Below, piece after piece: positions 46,982-56,331 of a stretch of 64,000 nt of DNA (its first letter is position 1; each line of letters starts with the position of its first letter). The notes below the pieces were generated by a model. The model worked only from the letters and a program-made list of their open reading frames with translations, was not told the origin of the DNA and searched no databases. The translations under genes and the position numbers were made by a program. The stretch comes from Sphingobacterium sp. GVS05A (lineage in GTDB: Bacteria; Bacteroidota; Bacteroidia; Sphingobacteriales; Sphingobacteriaceae): positions 496,001 to 560,000 of the forward strand of contig NZ_JAHXYR010000003.1 of assembly GCF_019969845.1 (NCBI RefSeq), written 5' to 3'.

Positions 46982-48073
46982 ATGAAAAAAGCTTTTATTT
47001 ATCTGATGACATTCCTGCCTTTGGCGAGTTTTGCGCAACAGATCCCAATGTTTGTTGGGACCTATACAAACAAAACAGAAAGCAAAGGTATCTATATCTA
47101 TAATTTCGATACAAAAACAGGTGAAACCACCTTGGTCAGCACCCAAGAAAGTAAGGACCCTTCTTTTCTGGCTCGAAATAATAATTTTATCTATGCTGTC
47201 AATGAACTTCCAAATCAGGAGGGTACAGTGTCTGCCTTTTCTTTTAAGGAAGGACAGCTGACTTTTCTGAACTCACTTCCTACGGGCGGGGAATCACCCT
47301 GTTTTGTTGAAGTGCATCCTAAAGGTAATCTATTGGCAGTAGCAAATTACACCGGCGGATCGGCGGCACTATTTGATCTCGAAACAAATGGTGTTTTGAG
47401 TAAAAGAAATCGACTGATTCAACATGAAGGTAAAGGGGTCGATCCAGTCCGTCAGGAGAAACCACATGTGCATTCAACTTTTTTTTCCAGTAAGGGCGAT
47501 CGTTTATATGTACAGGATCTAGGGTTAGATCAAATTTCTGTATTTCCTGTTAATAAATCAGGAACTGCATATAGTCTCGCTGAAGAATCTGAAGATTTCT
47601 TTACACCCGCAGGTGGAGGACCTCGTCATATAGCTTTTGATAAAAAGGAAAAATTTCTTTACGTCGTATTGGAAATGACAGGACAGGTTGCTAGTTATAA
47701 AAAGGAGGGTAATGACTGGATGTATCAGAGTACTTACGAAATCAACCCTGAGGGCTTCAAGGGACAAAATGGTGGGGCAGACATAAAAATTTCTGATGAC
47801 GGCAAATTTTTATATGCGACTAACCGCGGTGACGCAAATACAATAGCAACTTTCTCGGTGGAAAAAGACGGCGGGTTAAATAAATTATCCAATACATCCG
47901 TAAAGGGTAAAGGGCCACGGAATTTTAATCTTTCTCCCGATGGAAAATACTTGCTTGTGGCCAATCAGTATACCAATAATATCGTACTGTTTAGTCGAGA
48001 TACAAAGACAGGGTTGTTGACAGATGCGGGTAAAGAAATCAAAGTTCCTGCTCCAGTCTGTATCATATTTTAA
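46982..48073 (+). CDS. Secreted lactonase-like seven-bladed beta-propeller
   Basis: About 363 residues from the ATG at 46982, preceded by 60 in-frame bases without a signal-like sequence. The signal peptide ends near LASFAQQ. The rest fits the 6-phosphogluconolactonase-like (YbhE/Pgl) lactonase family: FVGTYTNKTESKGIYIYNFD, SPCFVEVHPKGNLLAVANYTGGSAALF, KPHVHSTFFSSKGDRLYVQDLG, GPRHIAFDKKEKFLYVVLE, GPRNFNLSPDGKYLLVANQ. The signal peptide argues against a cytoplasmic pentose-phosphate role, so the substrate is probably a periplasmic lactone or is unknown. Confidence 0.85.
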   Translation: MKKAFIYLMTFLPLASFAQQIPMFVGTYTNKTESKGIYIYNFDTKTGETTLVSTQESKDPSFLARNNNFIYAVNELPNQEGTVSAFSFKEGQLTFLNSLPTGGESPCFVEVHPKGNLLAVANYTGGSAALFDLETNGVLSKRNRLIQHEGKGVDPVRQEKPHVHSTFFSSKGDRLYVQDLGLDQISVFPVNKSGTAYSLAEESEDFFTPAGGGPRHIAFDKKEKFLYVVLEMTGQVASYKKEGNDWMYQSTYEINPEGFKGQNGGADIKISDDGKFLYATNRGDANTIATFSVEKDGGLNKLSNTSVKGKGPRNFNLSPDGKYLLVANQYTNNIVLFSRDTKTGLLTDAGKEIKVPAPVCIIF

Positions 48074-48214
48074 TTTTTCGATTCAAGGGTGCGAGGACTC
48101 ACCCAAAGAAAAGGTCTTATACAATTAAGGCATCAAAACCCGGTTTTGATGCCTTAATTGTTTGTGAAGAACTCTTGCTGATGGTAATATTTTTACGAAT
48201 ATCTGCGGAAGAGT

Positions 48215-48568
48215 CTAAAAATCTTCTTTCCGACAATCCAGTTGGCCTTCTTTTTCCAAATCGTTTAAGGTTGTCCCTTTCCAGGTCTTTACACGCTGTA
48301 TGTAAGCGGCTCGTCCAATCATGTGGGCGGCAACAGGTGCAGTCAAGATTAAAAAGAAACCAATCGCTATTGCTTTGGTCGTCACGGAGACATCCGGAAA
48401 TGTCATTGCGGCGCAGATCAATAAGAGACCGACGCCTAAGGTTGCTGCTTTTACAGTCACTGAAAGCCGCAAATAGAAATCAGGCATCCGTAATATGCCA
48501 ATTGAAGCAAACAATATGGCCAGTGCGCCGATGGTGCTTAAAATTGCTAATGTAATATCAGTCATCAT
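48215..48568 (-). CDS. mnhG: Na+/H+ antiporter subunit G
   Basis: A 117-residue membrane protein with three hydrophobic segments, matching MnhG/MrpG (GILRMPDFYLRLSVTVKAATLGVGLLL and PVAAHMIGRAAY). It overlaps the end of mnhF by 11 bp. It is the last gene of the operon. Confidence 0.9.
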   Translation of the reverse strand: MMTDITLAILSTIGALAILFASIGILRMPDFYLRLSVTVKAATLGVGLLLICAAMTFPDVSVTTKAIAIGFFLILTAPVAAHMIGRAAYIQRVKTWKGTTLNDLEKEGQLDCRKEDF

Positions 48569-48833
48569 TGCTTTGTTTTTCTAAATAAAATGAAAAGGCT
48601 ATAGTTCCTAGGAATGCGATCAGTGCCAAAATCATGGCAATATCTAAAAATACTTCTTGTGAAGTACGTATACTATAGACTGTAATAATTCCAATTCCAA
48701 TTGTGATAATGAGATCCAGGGCAATGACGCGATCAAAGATCTGCGGACCTTTGTATAAGCGGATAAAAGCCAGAATAACCGATAAGGTTAATATCGGTAG
48801 GATAACATAATCGAAGTAAGTAGTTAAAGTCAT
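48558..48833 (-). CDS. mnhF: Na+/H+ antiporter subunit F
   Basis: A 91-residue protein with three transmembrane segments, matching MnhF/MrpF (FIRLYKGPQIFDRVIALDLI). It overlaps mnhE by 4 bp (ATGA-type junction) and mnhG by 11 bp, so translation is probably coupled. Confidence 0.9.
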   Translation of the reverse strand: MTLTTYFDYVILPILTLSVILAFIRLYKGPQIFDRVIALDLIITIGIGIITVYSIRTSQEVFLDIAMILALIAFLGTIAFSFYLEKQSNDD

Positions 48834-49306
48834 CGTAAGAGTTCTAAAAGTCTTCGTTCAACATTGTTTTTTAGGGTCGAGACAAATTGTTCTTTGCTCT
48901 TCATGTACATAACATGGATAAAAAGAGTTTTCTTATCCTCACTCACATCCAAAATAAGCGTACCGGGTGTTAGTGATATAAAAGTTGAAAGCAAATTGAT
49001 CTCCAGATCTGTCTTGGCATCCATCGGATACTTGACGATCGCTGGTTTAATAAAAAACTTAGGGGTGATCACATCATAAGCAACTTGCACATTAGCGACA
49101 ATCATTTCCCATAAGAAAAATAGAATAAAACTCACTGTTTTGGGAACACGATAGAAATAACGTTGATCGGCTTCGTTTTTGTTCATGATCCAAAGAATCG
49201 CGAAACCAAGTAAAAAACCGAACATGAAATTCGTATAATACATTGATCCTGTCAGTGCTACCCAAATAAAAGATAGCATGAGGTTCATTAGAAACTGTTT
49301 TATCAT
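48830..49306 (-). CDS. mnhE: Na+/H+ antiporter subunit E
   Basis: A 158-residue subunit with two N-terminal membrane segments and a cytoplasmic part, matching MnhE/MrpE (FLWEMIVANVQVAYDVI, LLSTFISLTPGTLILDVSEDKKTLFIHVMY). It begins 1 bp after mnhD ends. Confidence 0.92.
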   Translation of the reverse strand: MIKQFLMNLMLSFIWVALTGSMYYTNFMFGFLLGFAILWIMNKNEADQRYFYRVPKTVSFILFFLWEMIVANVQVAYDVITPKFFIKPAIVKYPMDAKTDLEINLLSTFISLTPGTLILDVSEDKKTLFIHVMYMKSKEQFVSTLKNNVERRLLELLR

Positions 49307-49307
49307 A

Positions 49308-50816
49308 TCAATTCTGCCCTCCTAATACAGCATTTATATAAGGTGAAGTATCCAGTAATTGTGTGGCTATCTTATCTGCGACATGTATAATTGCTTCTGC
49401 ATTAAATCCGATATAAAGGGATGCTGATGCCAATATTATGACGGGTAAGAGTAGCATTGTTCTTTTATAGCCTATCATTCCAGCAAATTTATCTTCGATG
49501 ATCTCAGGCTCAGGAGCATCCTTCCAAAATACCTGGGCCCACATTTTGGCAATAACATAGAGTGTAATAAAACTACCGATAATCAATGCTCCTGCGAAAG
49601 CATATTTTTCCAATTGAAAGGCATCTCTAAAAAGATAGACCTTGGGCCAGAAACCTGATAAGGGCGGGATACCGACCAAGGAGAAAAGTACGATTGCAAA
49701 AAGTAATGAAATCTTGGGGTATTGTGCATATAGTCCCCCCAGCTTATTCATATCCATGGTCCCCCGAAGCTGTCGAATAACACCTGCCATTAAGAATAAG
49801 TTGGTTTTTACCATGATATCGTGAATAAGATAAAAAATAGCACCCAACAGCGCCCATTTGCTGTATAAACCTAAACCGCCAATCATAAAACCGATATGGC
49901 AAACAATCAAATAGGAAAACAACCGGCGGATATTGGTTTTAATCAATGCACCAAAGGCGCCTGTCAAAATAGTGAGTATTGCCAATATGACCAACAGTTC
50001 TTTGGTGAATTGGTTTGGAATAAACAATAGTGAAAATACCCTGAATAAGGCATAAATCCCAACTTTGGTCAATAGACCTCCGAAAGTTGCGGCAACAGCC
50101 GAAGGCGGTGTGTGATAGGAGGAGGGAAGCCAAAAATACAGCGGAAATACAGCCGATTTGATTCCAAAGCCGATAAGGAAAAAAGTAGCTGTAATTTCTA
50201 CGAGTGCCTGATTTTGTATCTTGGGGATACGCAGCGCTAGGTCAGCCATATTGAGGGAACCCGAGATGCCATAAAGAATACCAATTCCTGTCAAGAAAAA
50301 AGTGGAGGCCAATATATTCATGGCCATATATTTTACGGCACCTTCCAATTGCGATTTACGACCGCCGAGCGTCATCAGCACAAAGGAAGAAATAATGATC
50401 ACCTCAAACCAGACATAAAGATTAAAAATATCTCCGGTCAAAAATGCCCCATTTAATCCCATCATCAAGAAATGAAAAATAGGGAAATAGCCATATAAAA
50501 TACGTTGTCTTCCAACGCCGACACAAGAAAAAATCGAAACTGCAAGTCCAGCAATTGAAGTGAGGACGACCAGGGTACTACTAAAAAGATCAGCGACAAA
50601 GACGATTCCAAATGGAGCTTTCCAATTGGCGGCATTCATGGTCAGGATTTCACCATCATAAACTTTGAAAAATAGCTTAAATGCGAGAATAAGTGCTAAG
50701 AGGCTTCCACCAACGCTCAGAAAACGTTGCGCAGTAGATTTTCGCCAGAGTATCAGCTGGACAATAGCAATAAAAAGGTGCACGATAACCGTGGCAATAA
50801 TCTGGTTGTCTATCAT
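49308..50816 (-). CDS. mnhD: Na+/H+ antiporter subunit D
   Basis: A 502-residue proton-translocating subunit of the NuoN/MrpD type with about 14 helices. Conserved stretches include GDIFNLYVWFEVIIISSFVLMTLGG, FLIGFGIKSAVFPLYFWLPSSY and HDIMVKTNLFLMAGVI, with the functional Glu and Lys residues of this family. It overlaps mnhC by 4 bp. Confidence 0.94.
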   Translation of the reverse strand: MIDNQIIATVIVHLFIAIVQLILWRKSTAQRFLSVGGSLLALILAFKLFFKVYDGEILTMNAANWKAPFGIVFVADLFSSTLVVLTSIAGLAVSIFSCVGVGRQRILYGYFPIFHFLMMGLNGAFLTGDIFNLYVWFEVIIISSFVLMTLGGRKSQLEGAVKYMAMNILASTFFLTGIGILYGISGSLNMADLALRIPKIQNQALVEITATFFLIGFGIKSAVFPLYFWLPSSYHTPPSAVAATFGGLLTKVGIYALFRVFSLLFIPNQFTKELLVILAILTILTGAFGALIKTNIRRLFSYLIVCHIGFMIGGLGLYSKWALLGAIFYLIHDIMVKTNLFLMAGVIRQLRGTMDMNKLGGLYAQYPKISLLFAIVLFSLVGIPPLSGFWPKVYLFRDAFQLEKYAFAGALIIGSFITLYVIAKMWAQVFWKDAPEPEIIEDKFAGMIGYKRTMLLLPVIILASASLYIGFNAEAIIHVADKIATQLLDTSPYINAVLGGQN

Positions 50817-51169
50817 ATATCTTCTTCCTCAGGCGTGTTCAAATTATCCAAATCATCTGTGCCCAGTAAAGCGTAAACGCGTTTAAGTAATACAATAGCA
50901 AACGACGTTAGTCCAAAACTGATTACGATTGCGGTTAAAATAAGGGCTTGTGGTATGGGGTCCGCATATATATCCGTAAATACTTTTAAGTCGGGGCCGA
51001 TTATTGGGGGCTTGCCTTTGACAATATTACCCAGCAAAAAAATCAATATATTGGTTCCATTTCCCAATAACATGATTCCTAATAACAGTTTCACCATGCT
51101 GCGACGCAAGATGAGGTATATCCCAGCGGCATATAGAATACCGATCAATAAAACGAGAATAAGCTCCAT
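50813..51169 (-). CDS. mnhC: Na+/H+ antiporter subunit C
   Basis: A 118-residue NuoK-like subunit starting at the ATG at 51169 ([23 protein letters not shown]). Its start codon shares one base with the mnhB stop (TAATG). A longer in-frame extension upstream lies inside mnhB and is not protein-like. GIMLLGNGTNILIF and DPIPQALILTAIVISFG are typical of MnhC. Confidence 0.93.
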   Translation of the reverse strand: MELILVLLIGILYAAGIYLILRRSMVKLLLGIMLLGNGTNILIFLLGNIVKGKPPIIGPDLKVFTDIYADPIPQALILTAIVISFGLTSFAIVLLKRVYALLGTDDLDNLNTPEEEDI

Positions 51170-51588
51170 TATTCCTCCTCTGTATTTAAAGCAATAGTGA
51201 ATAAAATAGTCAATACAACCCCAATGACCACAAAGTATACACCGAGATCGAAAAATAAAGCTGTGCCAATCATGCCGATGACTGGAATCTTTTCCTCCAA
51301 CCAAAGTCCAGTCATGACTGGATAGCCAAAAAAGGTAGGTAGAAACATGTTCACAGCAGCAATTCCCAACCCGATGGGAATAAGGGATAAGGGTTTGTAT
51401 TGAATGAGCTTCATGGTGTTTTGAGGACCAAAAGCAAAACTATGCAGCACAAAGGCAATAGATGCAACCAAACCACCTACAAATCCTCCTCCGGGGTAAT
51501 AATGCCCCCGAAGCAAGAGAAATACCGAAAACAATAAAAGTATCGGTAGGAGATACCGCGTTGCGGTTTGTAATATGGTACTATTCAT
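51169..51588 (-). CDS. mnhB: Na+/H+ antiporter subunit B
   Basis: A 139-residue four-helix subunit ([28 protein letters not shown] is the MnhB signature). It is separated from mnhA by 120 bp that contain a degenerate repeat, whereas all later junctions overlap or abut. Confidence 0.92.
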   Translation of the reverse strand: MNSTILQTATRYLLPILLLFSVFLLLRGHYYPGGGFVGGLVASIAFVLHSFAFGPQNTMKLIQYKPLSLIPIGLGIAAVNMFLPTFFGYPVMTGLWLEEKIPVIGMIGTALFFDLGVYFVVIGVVLTILFTIALNTEEE

Positions 51589-51609
51589 TTATTTTAGTAT
51601 TTAGATATT

Positions 51610-51650
51610 AGTATTGAGTATTGAGATTCCGGTGATACAAACCCATGGAT
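51610..51650. repeat. Degenerate intergenic repeat between mnhA and mnhB
   Basis: AGTATTGAGTATTGAGATTC is followed by CGGTGATACAAACCCATGG. It shares the GTATTGAGATTCYGG core with the copies at 20.6 and 27.1 kb. Confidence 0.45.
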
Positions 51651-51708
51651 TTTCATAGATCGTCCATAGTCCCTAATCATCATTACTTCGCTAACTTATC
51701 ATAAAATA

Positions 51709-54018
51709 TTATTCTTTATCAGATGATTTTAGACGTAATTTTAATAAACTGTACACACCGAGTGCAGCGATGCTCAGTACCACAATTTCAAACATGGTAT
51801 CGAAGCCTCTAAAGTCAACAAGCAGTACGTTGACAACATTCTTTCCCTTGGCGAGTACATATGCATAATCACCATAGAACTTACTGATATTGGTAGTTGT
51901 TGGTTCATGTAATACCCGCAAAGCGACCATAGACAGCATACTACCAAATATAATCGCGACCACTGCGTCCCGAATGATGGTACGACGGTTTGCCAAGTTT
52001 AAAAAAGAAGGCAATTTGAACAAGACCAATACAAACAGAACAACTGTAAGCGTATCGATTGTAAATTGAGTCATTGCCAAATCTGGGGCACTATAAAAAA
52101 CAAAGATGAGACATATCGCATAGCCAACAACGCTAGTTGCTACGACTGCAGTTAACCTAGATGAAGTTCGGATTGTTAATACGATAGCGCCGATCAGAAT
52201 ACAGACTGTTGTCACTTCATAAAAGCTGACAGGTGACAAGGTTTCCCATTTGATATGAAGTGGCCCACCTAGATATAATTGATAGCCAATCAATAATTCG
52301 GCAAATAAGATGATTTTCAAAAGATATGAACGTAGGTAACCGTTGTGCATCTTGTTTGTGAAAAAAGCGGAGAATAGGACAATCTCCTGCACACAGACCT
52401 TGATAATATGCTCTGGGGAAATTTTATCAAAAGTAGCAATCCATGCCAATTTCTTCACACTTGGTTTGTTTGAAATAAATACAAGTGTTCCGACAACAAT
52501 TGTTATGGCACTTAGTAAAAGTATCAGATTAAAACCATGCCATATCTTTAGATGAAAAACTTCCTGTTGAGCTAAGATACTATTCGCGGTTGGTCCAGCA
52601 ATCCAGTCGCCAATAAGGCCCGGAATACAGCCGAATATGACACCTAATACAGCCAGCAGCAAGGGGGGAATCCACATGGATTTGTAGGGTAGGTGCACAT
52701 GGGCAAACTGTTCCGGTAATTTGCCTGCAAAGGGTTTTATTCCGGCCATAAATCCAGCAGATACTAGGAATATGTTAGTGAGGACTGCAGCTGCTGTCAA
52801 ATAAAAGAATAATTGTGAGTCACTTTGTAAAGTGGCATCGTAGATCAGATCCTTCCCGATAAATCCAAAGGTCAAGGGTATTCCCGCACTTGACAATGCT
52901 GCTAGAAACCCAGCAATAGCAACGGGGGCTAAAACCTTGCGTAATCCGCGCAAGACAGTTAAGTCACGTGTTCCGGTTTCATGGTCGATAATACCCGTAA
53001 TCAGGAATAGCGCTGCTTTATATAAAGCATGCACAAGGATAAAGACACTGGCGGCGATCACTGCTTCCTTGGATCCAAGACCGAGTAAGAAAACCAAGAT
53101 CCCCAATGCGGATATCGTAGAATAGGCGAGTACCCCCTTGAGATCCGTTCTGAAAAGTGAGTGAAATGCAGCATATAGCATGGTAATACCACCGATGATC
53201 ATAAGCGAATATGTCCAGATTGGGTTTCCGCCCAAGATCGGTGAAAAGCGAGCCAGCAGGTATATGCCTGCTTTTACCATGGTGGCAGAGTGTAAGTATG
53301 CAGATACCGGTGTAGGGGCTTTCATTGCCCCAGGCAACCAAAAATGGAAAGGAAATTGTGCTGATTTTGTGATGGCACCAAGCGCTACCAATCCAAAAAT
53401 AAGCGGAAAGAGTGGATGTTGTTGAATCAAAGCAACCTTGCCCATAAGTTCGGTGATATTATAGGTACCGGCGATGTTGCCCATTAATATAAAACCAGCA
53501 AGTAGAAAGAAACCACCGAGGCCTGTGATGGATAGCGCGGTCATCGCACTCTTGCGGGAATCAGCGTTATCGTTGTTGAATCCAATTAGAAAAAAGGAAC
53601 TGATAGATGTTAATTCCCAAAATATAAAGAGCAATAGCATGTTGTCCGAAAGCACTAGACCCAACATGGCTGACATAAACAAACAGAGGTAGCCGAAAAA
53701 TCGGTCGATGTATTTATGTCCCTTAAGATAGGCGTTTGCATAGAAAAAGATGCAAGCTCCGATTCCGGTAATCAATAATGTAAAGAGCAATGACAGACCA
53801 TCTAATTTGAAATCCAGATTAATGCCTAGCGAGGGAACCCATGTTGTTGATTGTACAAAATACGATCCCTGACTAATGGGTATCACAAGTTTTATATAAT
53901 ACAGAAATAGAAGTATCGGTAAAAATGCGAGAATAAAACCCCATTTGGTTTTAAGGAATCTACCAAATGGAACAATAAGGCTCGATGTTATTAATCCTGA
54001 TAGAACAGTAAATAGCAT
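51709..54018 (-). CDS. mnhA: Na+/H+ antiporter subunit A
   Basis: A 769-residue NuoL/MrpA-type subunit with about 20 helices: an ion-translocating core (LFIFWELTSISSFFLIGFNND, GAITKSAQFPFHFWLPGAMKAPTPVSAYLHSATMVKAGIYLLAR-type region) and a C-terminal extension (APDLAMTQFTIDTLTVVLFVLVLFKLP, GFDTMFEIVVLSIAALGVYSLL) characteristic of MnhA. The assembled MnhA-G complex exchanges external protons for internal sodium, for pH and salt control. It is the first gene of the operon. Confidence 0.94.
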   Translation of the reverse strand: MLFTVLSGLITSSLIVPFGRFLKTKWGFILAFLPILLFLYYIKLVIPISQGSYFVQSTTWVPSLGINLDFKLDGLSLLFTLLITGIGACIFFYANAYLKGHKYIDRFFGYLCLFMSAMLGLVLSDNMLLLFIFWELTSISSFFLIGFNNDNADSRKSAMTALSITGLGGFFLLAGFILMGNIAGTYNITELMGKVALIQQHPLFPLIFGLVALGAITKSAQFPFHFWLPGAMKAPTPVSAYLHSATMVKAGIYLLARFSPILGGNPIWTYSLMIIGGITMLYAAFHSLFRTDLKGVLAYSTISALGILVFLLGLGSKEAVIAASVFILVHALYKAALFLITGIIDHETGTRDLTVLRGLRKVLAPVAIAGFLAALSSAGIPLTFGFIGKDLIYDATLQSDSQLFFYLTAAAVLTNIFLVSAGFMAGIKPFAGKLPEQFAHVHLPYKSMWIPPLLLAVLGVIFGCIPGLIGDWIAGPTANSILAQQEVFHLKIWHGFNLILLLSAITIVVGTLVFISNKPSVKKLAWIATFDKISPEHIIKVCVQEIVLFSAFFTNKMHNGYLRSYLLKIILFAELLIGYQLYLGGPLHIKWETLSPVSFYEVTTVCILIGAIVLTIRTSSRLTAVVATSVVGYAICLIFVFYSAPDLAMTQFTIDTLTVVLFVLVLFKLPSFLNLANRRTIIRDAVVAIIFGSMLSMVALRVLHEPTTTNISKFYGDYAYVLAKGKNVVNVLLVDFRGFDTMFEIVVLSIAALGVYSLLKLRLKSSDKE

Positions 54019-54447
54019 TTAGTCTTTGTTTTAAATTTTTATTGGAGTGTTTGTCTTATTTTGTCAATAAGAACCTTCAAACTACCGTTGTTGCAGACGC
54101 ATATCTGACTGTTAAGGTTTTTTGAAAGTCTACAATATAGTAAAAAAACTCGAAAAACGGGAGCTTTTGCATGTTTTGCTTGGTATAAATACAAAAAACT
54201 TGGGATTTGTTTTGTTGAAAGGGAGATTTATTTATGGATGAAAGTGGGACGGCGATAAAAATAGTATTTGGAAATGGGTTGTGGTAAATTACTTATAATG
54301 AGAGTTTTATGTGTTGTTTTTGCAATATATGTAATAAACATGTTAATAATTGTTAAAATAAGATTAAAATTCTATCTTTACGCTAGATTAGTTTACTGAA
54401 CTCCACCAATTGTGACTAATCATTGTTTTATATACCCGTTTTACGCT
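54019..54447. other. 429-bp divergent region between mnhA and the ECF sigma gene
   Basis: It contains the ECF promoter (54350-54380) and presumably the mnh promoter, which could not be recognised. Otherwise AT-rich, nothing seen. Confidence 0.4.
54350..54380 (+). promoter_or_regulatory. Predicted promoter of the ECF sigma gene
   Basis: TTG at 54350-54352 and TATCTTTA at 54373-54380, 20 bp apart, match the Bacteroidota consensus except for the last base. The gene start at 54448 would leave a leader of about 60 nt. Confidence 0.5.
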
Positions 54448-54969
54448 ATGGGACCTGAAGAAAAGTTATTTAGACAGCATTATAAAAGCTTATGCCACTT
54501 TGCCTGGAAATTTGTAGGAGAATCGTCTGTTGCAGAAGATCTGGTACAGGAAGCTTTTATTACATTTTTTAGGGAAAAGCAGCGCATGGATGAATCGGAG
54601 AATTTTGTTCGCAATTATTTATATACTGCTGTCCGTTTTTCCTGTTTAAAATATATCCGACACGAGAAGGTAAAAGAAAAATACTGGTCACAAGTTGGTT
54701 TTACAGAAGAGGATGAACACTCTGTTGAACTGTCCATGATCCATACGGAGGTTATCAATGAAGTTTATCGCATTATTCAAGAGATGCCCGCTTCCTGCCA
54801 GCAAATTTTCACGCTGGGATATTTGGAAGGTCTGTCCAATTTAGAGATTACCGATAGGCTTCAGATCAGTATTAATACCGTTAAAACCCAAAAACAACGT
54901 GGTATGAAGATGCTATTGGAAAAGTTGCATCCTGAATTTTTGCCCATTATTATTTTTTTGTTAAAATAA
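54448..54969 (+). CDS. ECF-type RNA polymerase sigma factor (FecI-like)
   Basis: About 173 residues from the ATG at 54448 (MGPEEKLFRQHYKSL); an in-frame GTG 36 bp earlier would add an unlikely stretch. Region 2 is FRQHYKSLCHFAWKFVGESSVAEDLVQEAFITFF, with the usual asp-leu-val-gln motif. Region 4 is MPASCQQIFTLGYLEGLSNLEITDRLQISINTVKTQKQRGMKML. The fecR-like gene begins 52 bp later. The sigma factor probably switches on the SusCD locus downstream. Confidence 0.93.
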   Translation: MGPEEKLFRQHYKSLCHFAWKFVGESSVAEDLVQEAFITFFREKQRMDESENFVRNYLYTAVRFSCLKYIRHEKVKEKYWSQVGFTEEDEHSVELSMIHTEVINEVYRIIQEMPASCQQIFTLGYLEGLSNLEITDRLQISINTVKTQKQRGMKMLLEKLHPEFLPIIIFLLK

Positions 54970-55021
54970 TTTTAAATTCTTGTCACCCAATACTGATCTA
55001 TAGGGTTTCTAACCTATAGAT

Positions 55022-56173
55022 ATGAAAGCTAGCACCAATTACATAGCCAAATTAATTCAAAAGTTACTTCGTGGACAGGAAACTGTTGCTGAGCGTGATT
55101 CAATTGAGCATTGGCGCAGATCTGATAAAAGAAATGACAATCTGATTGAGGAATTTCGGGAAGCAAAAAATATTGAACAAGACCTGAATTTTTTTGCAGA
55201 TCTCGACGAGGGAGAAGCTTGGCGAAAAGTAGATGCTGTTAGATATAACAGAAAGATAAATTATTGGCCTTTTCTTCGTATTGCTGCAGTTTTCGTGATG
55301 CTATTCGGTGCGGCGTTATTCTACTTAAGCCATAAGCAAACAAACGAATCGAGTAAAACAGCCAATAATAAAACTCTCAGAAAAGATATTTTGCCTGCAC
55401 AGTCTGGTGCTTTGTTACTGCTGGCTGATGGCTCTGTTGTGCCTTTGGAGAATTCGGTGAATACATTAGACCCAAAAATTGTAGTAGCGGAGACTAAGGG
55501 AGAGGTTGCTACAGCACAGGCACTAACAACAGAACCCTCAATCGAATACAATACATTAGTCGTACCGAAAGGACATTTCTATAAATTATCTCTGGAAGAT
55601 GGTACACAAGTTTGGGTCAATGCAAATTCACAACTCAAATTTCCTGTCAAGTTTGATAAAAATGAACGCCGTGTAATTTTAGATGGCGAGGCTTATTTTG
55701 AGGTCTCGCATGATACAAAGCGACCATTTTATGTCGAGTCAAAAGGGAATGAAGTCAAAGTATTGGGCACACATTTTAATATCAATGCGTATAACGCCGA
55801 TGTGCGTACCACCCTTTCTTCTGGACGTGTCCAAGTAAGTCATTCGGGGGAGAGCTTGTTTTTGGAACCCGGTGAATATGCCAATTTTGTTAGTGGGAGA
55901 CTTAGTAAAGGAAAAGCCGATTTGGAGCACGATTTATCCTGGCATAATAACCAGTTTTATTTTAAGAAAGAGACTATTGTGGAGATCGCGTCCACACTCT
56001 CCAAATGGTACGATATTCAGGTTAAATTTAAGCAAGATGTGGCATTAAATAAAGTATATACAGGGAATTTTAAGCGCGATGTTAAACTTTCGGAAGTGCT
56101 AGAAATGTTGACCTATGTATGTAATCTGAAGTTTGAACTTAATGGAAAGGAACTAACAATAGAAAATAAATAA
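55022..56173 (+). CDS. FecR-family anti-sigma factor
   Basis: A 383-residue protein with a cytoplasmic N-domain (about 1-80), one membrane segment (about 82-103), a periplasmic FecR domain (about 190-290, VVPKGHFYKLSLEDGTQVWVNANS, GEAYFEV) and a DUF4974-like C-domain (about 310-380, FKRDVKLSEVLEMLTYVCNL). It should hold the preceding ECF sigma factor inactive and sense the signal from the STN domain of the SusC-like receptor encoded next. Confidence 0.94.
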   Translation: MKASTNYIAKLIQKLLRGQETVAERDSIEHWRRSDKRNDNLIEEFREAKNIEQDLNFFADLDEGEAWRKVDAVRYNRKINYWPFLRIAAVFVMLFGAALFYLSHKQTNESSKTANNKTLRKDILPAQSGALLLLADGSVVPLENSVNTLDPKIVVAETKGEVATAQALTTEPSIEYNTLVVPKGHFYKLSLEDGTQVWVNANSQLKFPVKFDKNERRVILDGEAYFEVSHDTKRPFYVESKGNEVKVLGTHFNINAYNADVRTTLSSGRVQVSHSGESLFLEPGEYANFVSGRLSKGKADLEHDLSWHNNQFYFKKETIVEIASTLSKWYDIQVKFKQDVALNKVYTGNFKRDVKLSEVLEMLTYVCNLKFELNGKELTIENK

Positions 56174-56231
56174 AAAAGGAGTGCTTATGTAATCGATCAA
56201 TACCTAACCAAGTAGCCGACAAAAAAATAGA

Positions 56232-56255
56232 ACAGGAATGTTGCAGCATCCCTGT
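56232..56255 (+). repeat. Hairpin between fecR and susC
   Basis: ACAGGAATG (56232-56240) pairs with CATCCCTGT (56247-56255) with one mismatch, around a 6-nt loop; the 24 bp are also a near-palindrome. There is no T-run. It could be an RNA processing site, an attenuator or a binding site that sets susC expression apart from sigma/anti-sigma. Confidence 0.4.
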
Positions 56256-56331
56256 CCGTAGATGATTAAAAAGGCTAAAAAATTTAAAAAAGCGAATTAA
56301 GTAAACCCAATTAACCACAAAGAGTAAATGT

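Noticed and set aside
48175..48555. 126-codon plus-strand frame opposite mnhG
   Set aside because: It is Arg/Leu/Ser-rich antisense to a clear antiporter subunit.
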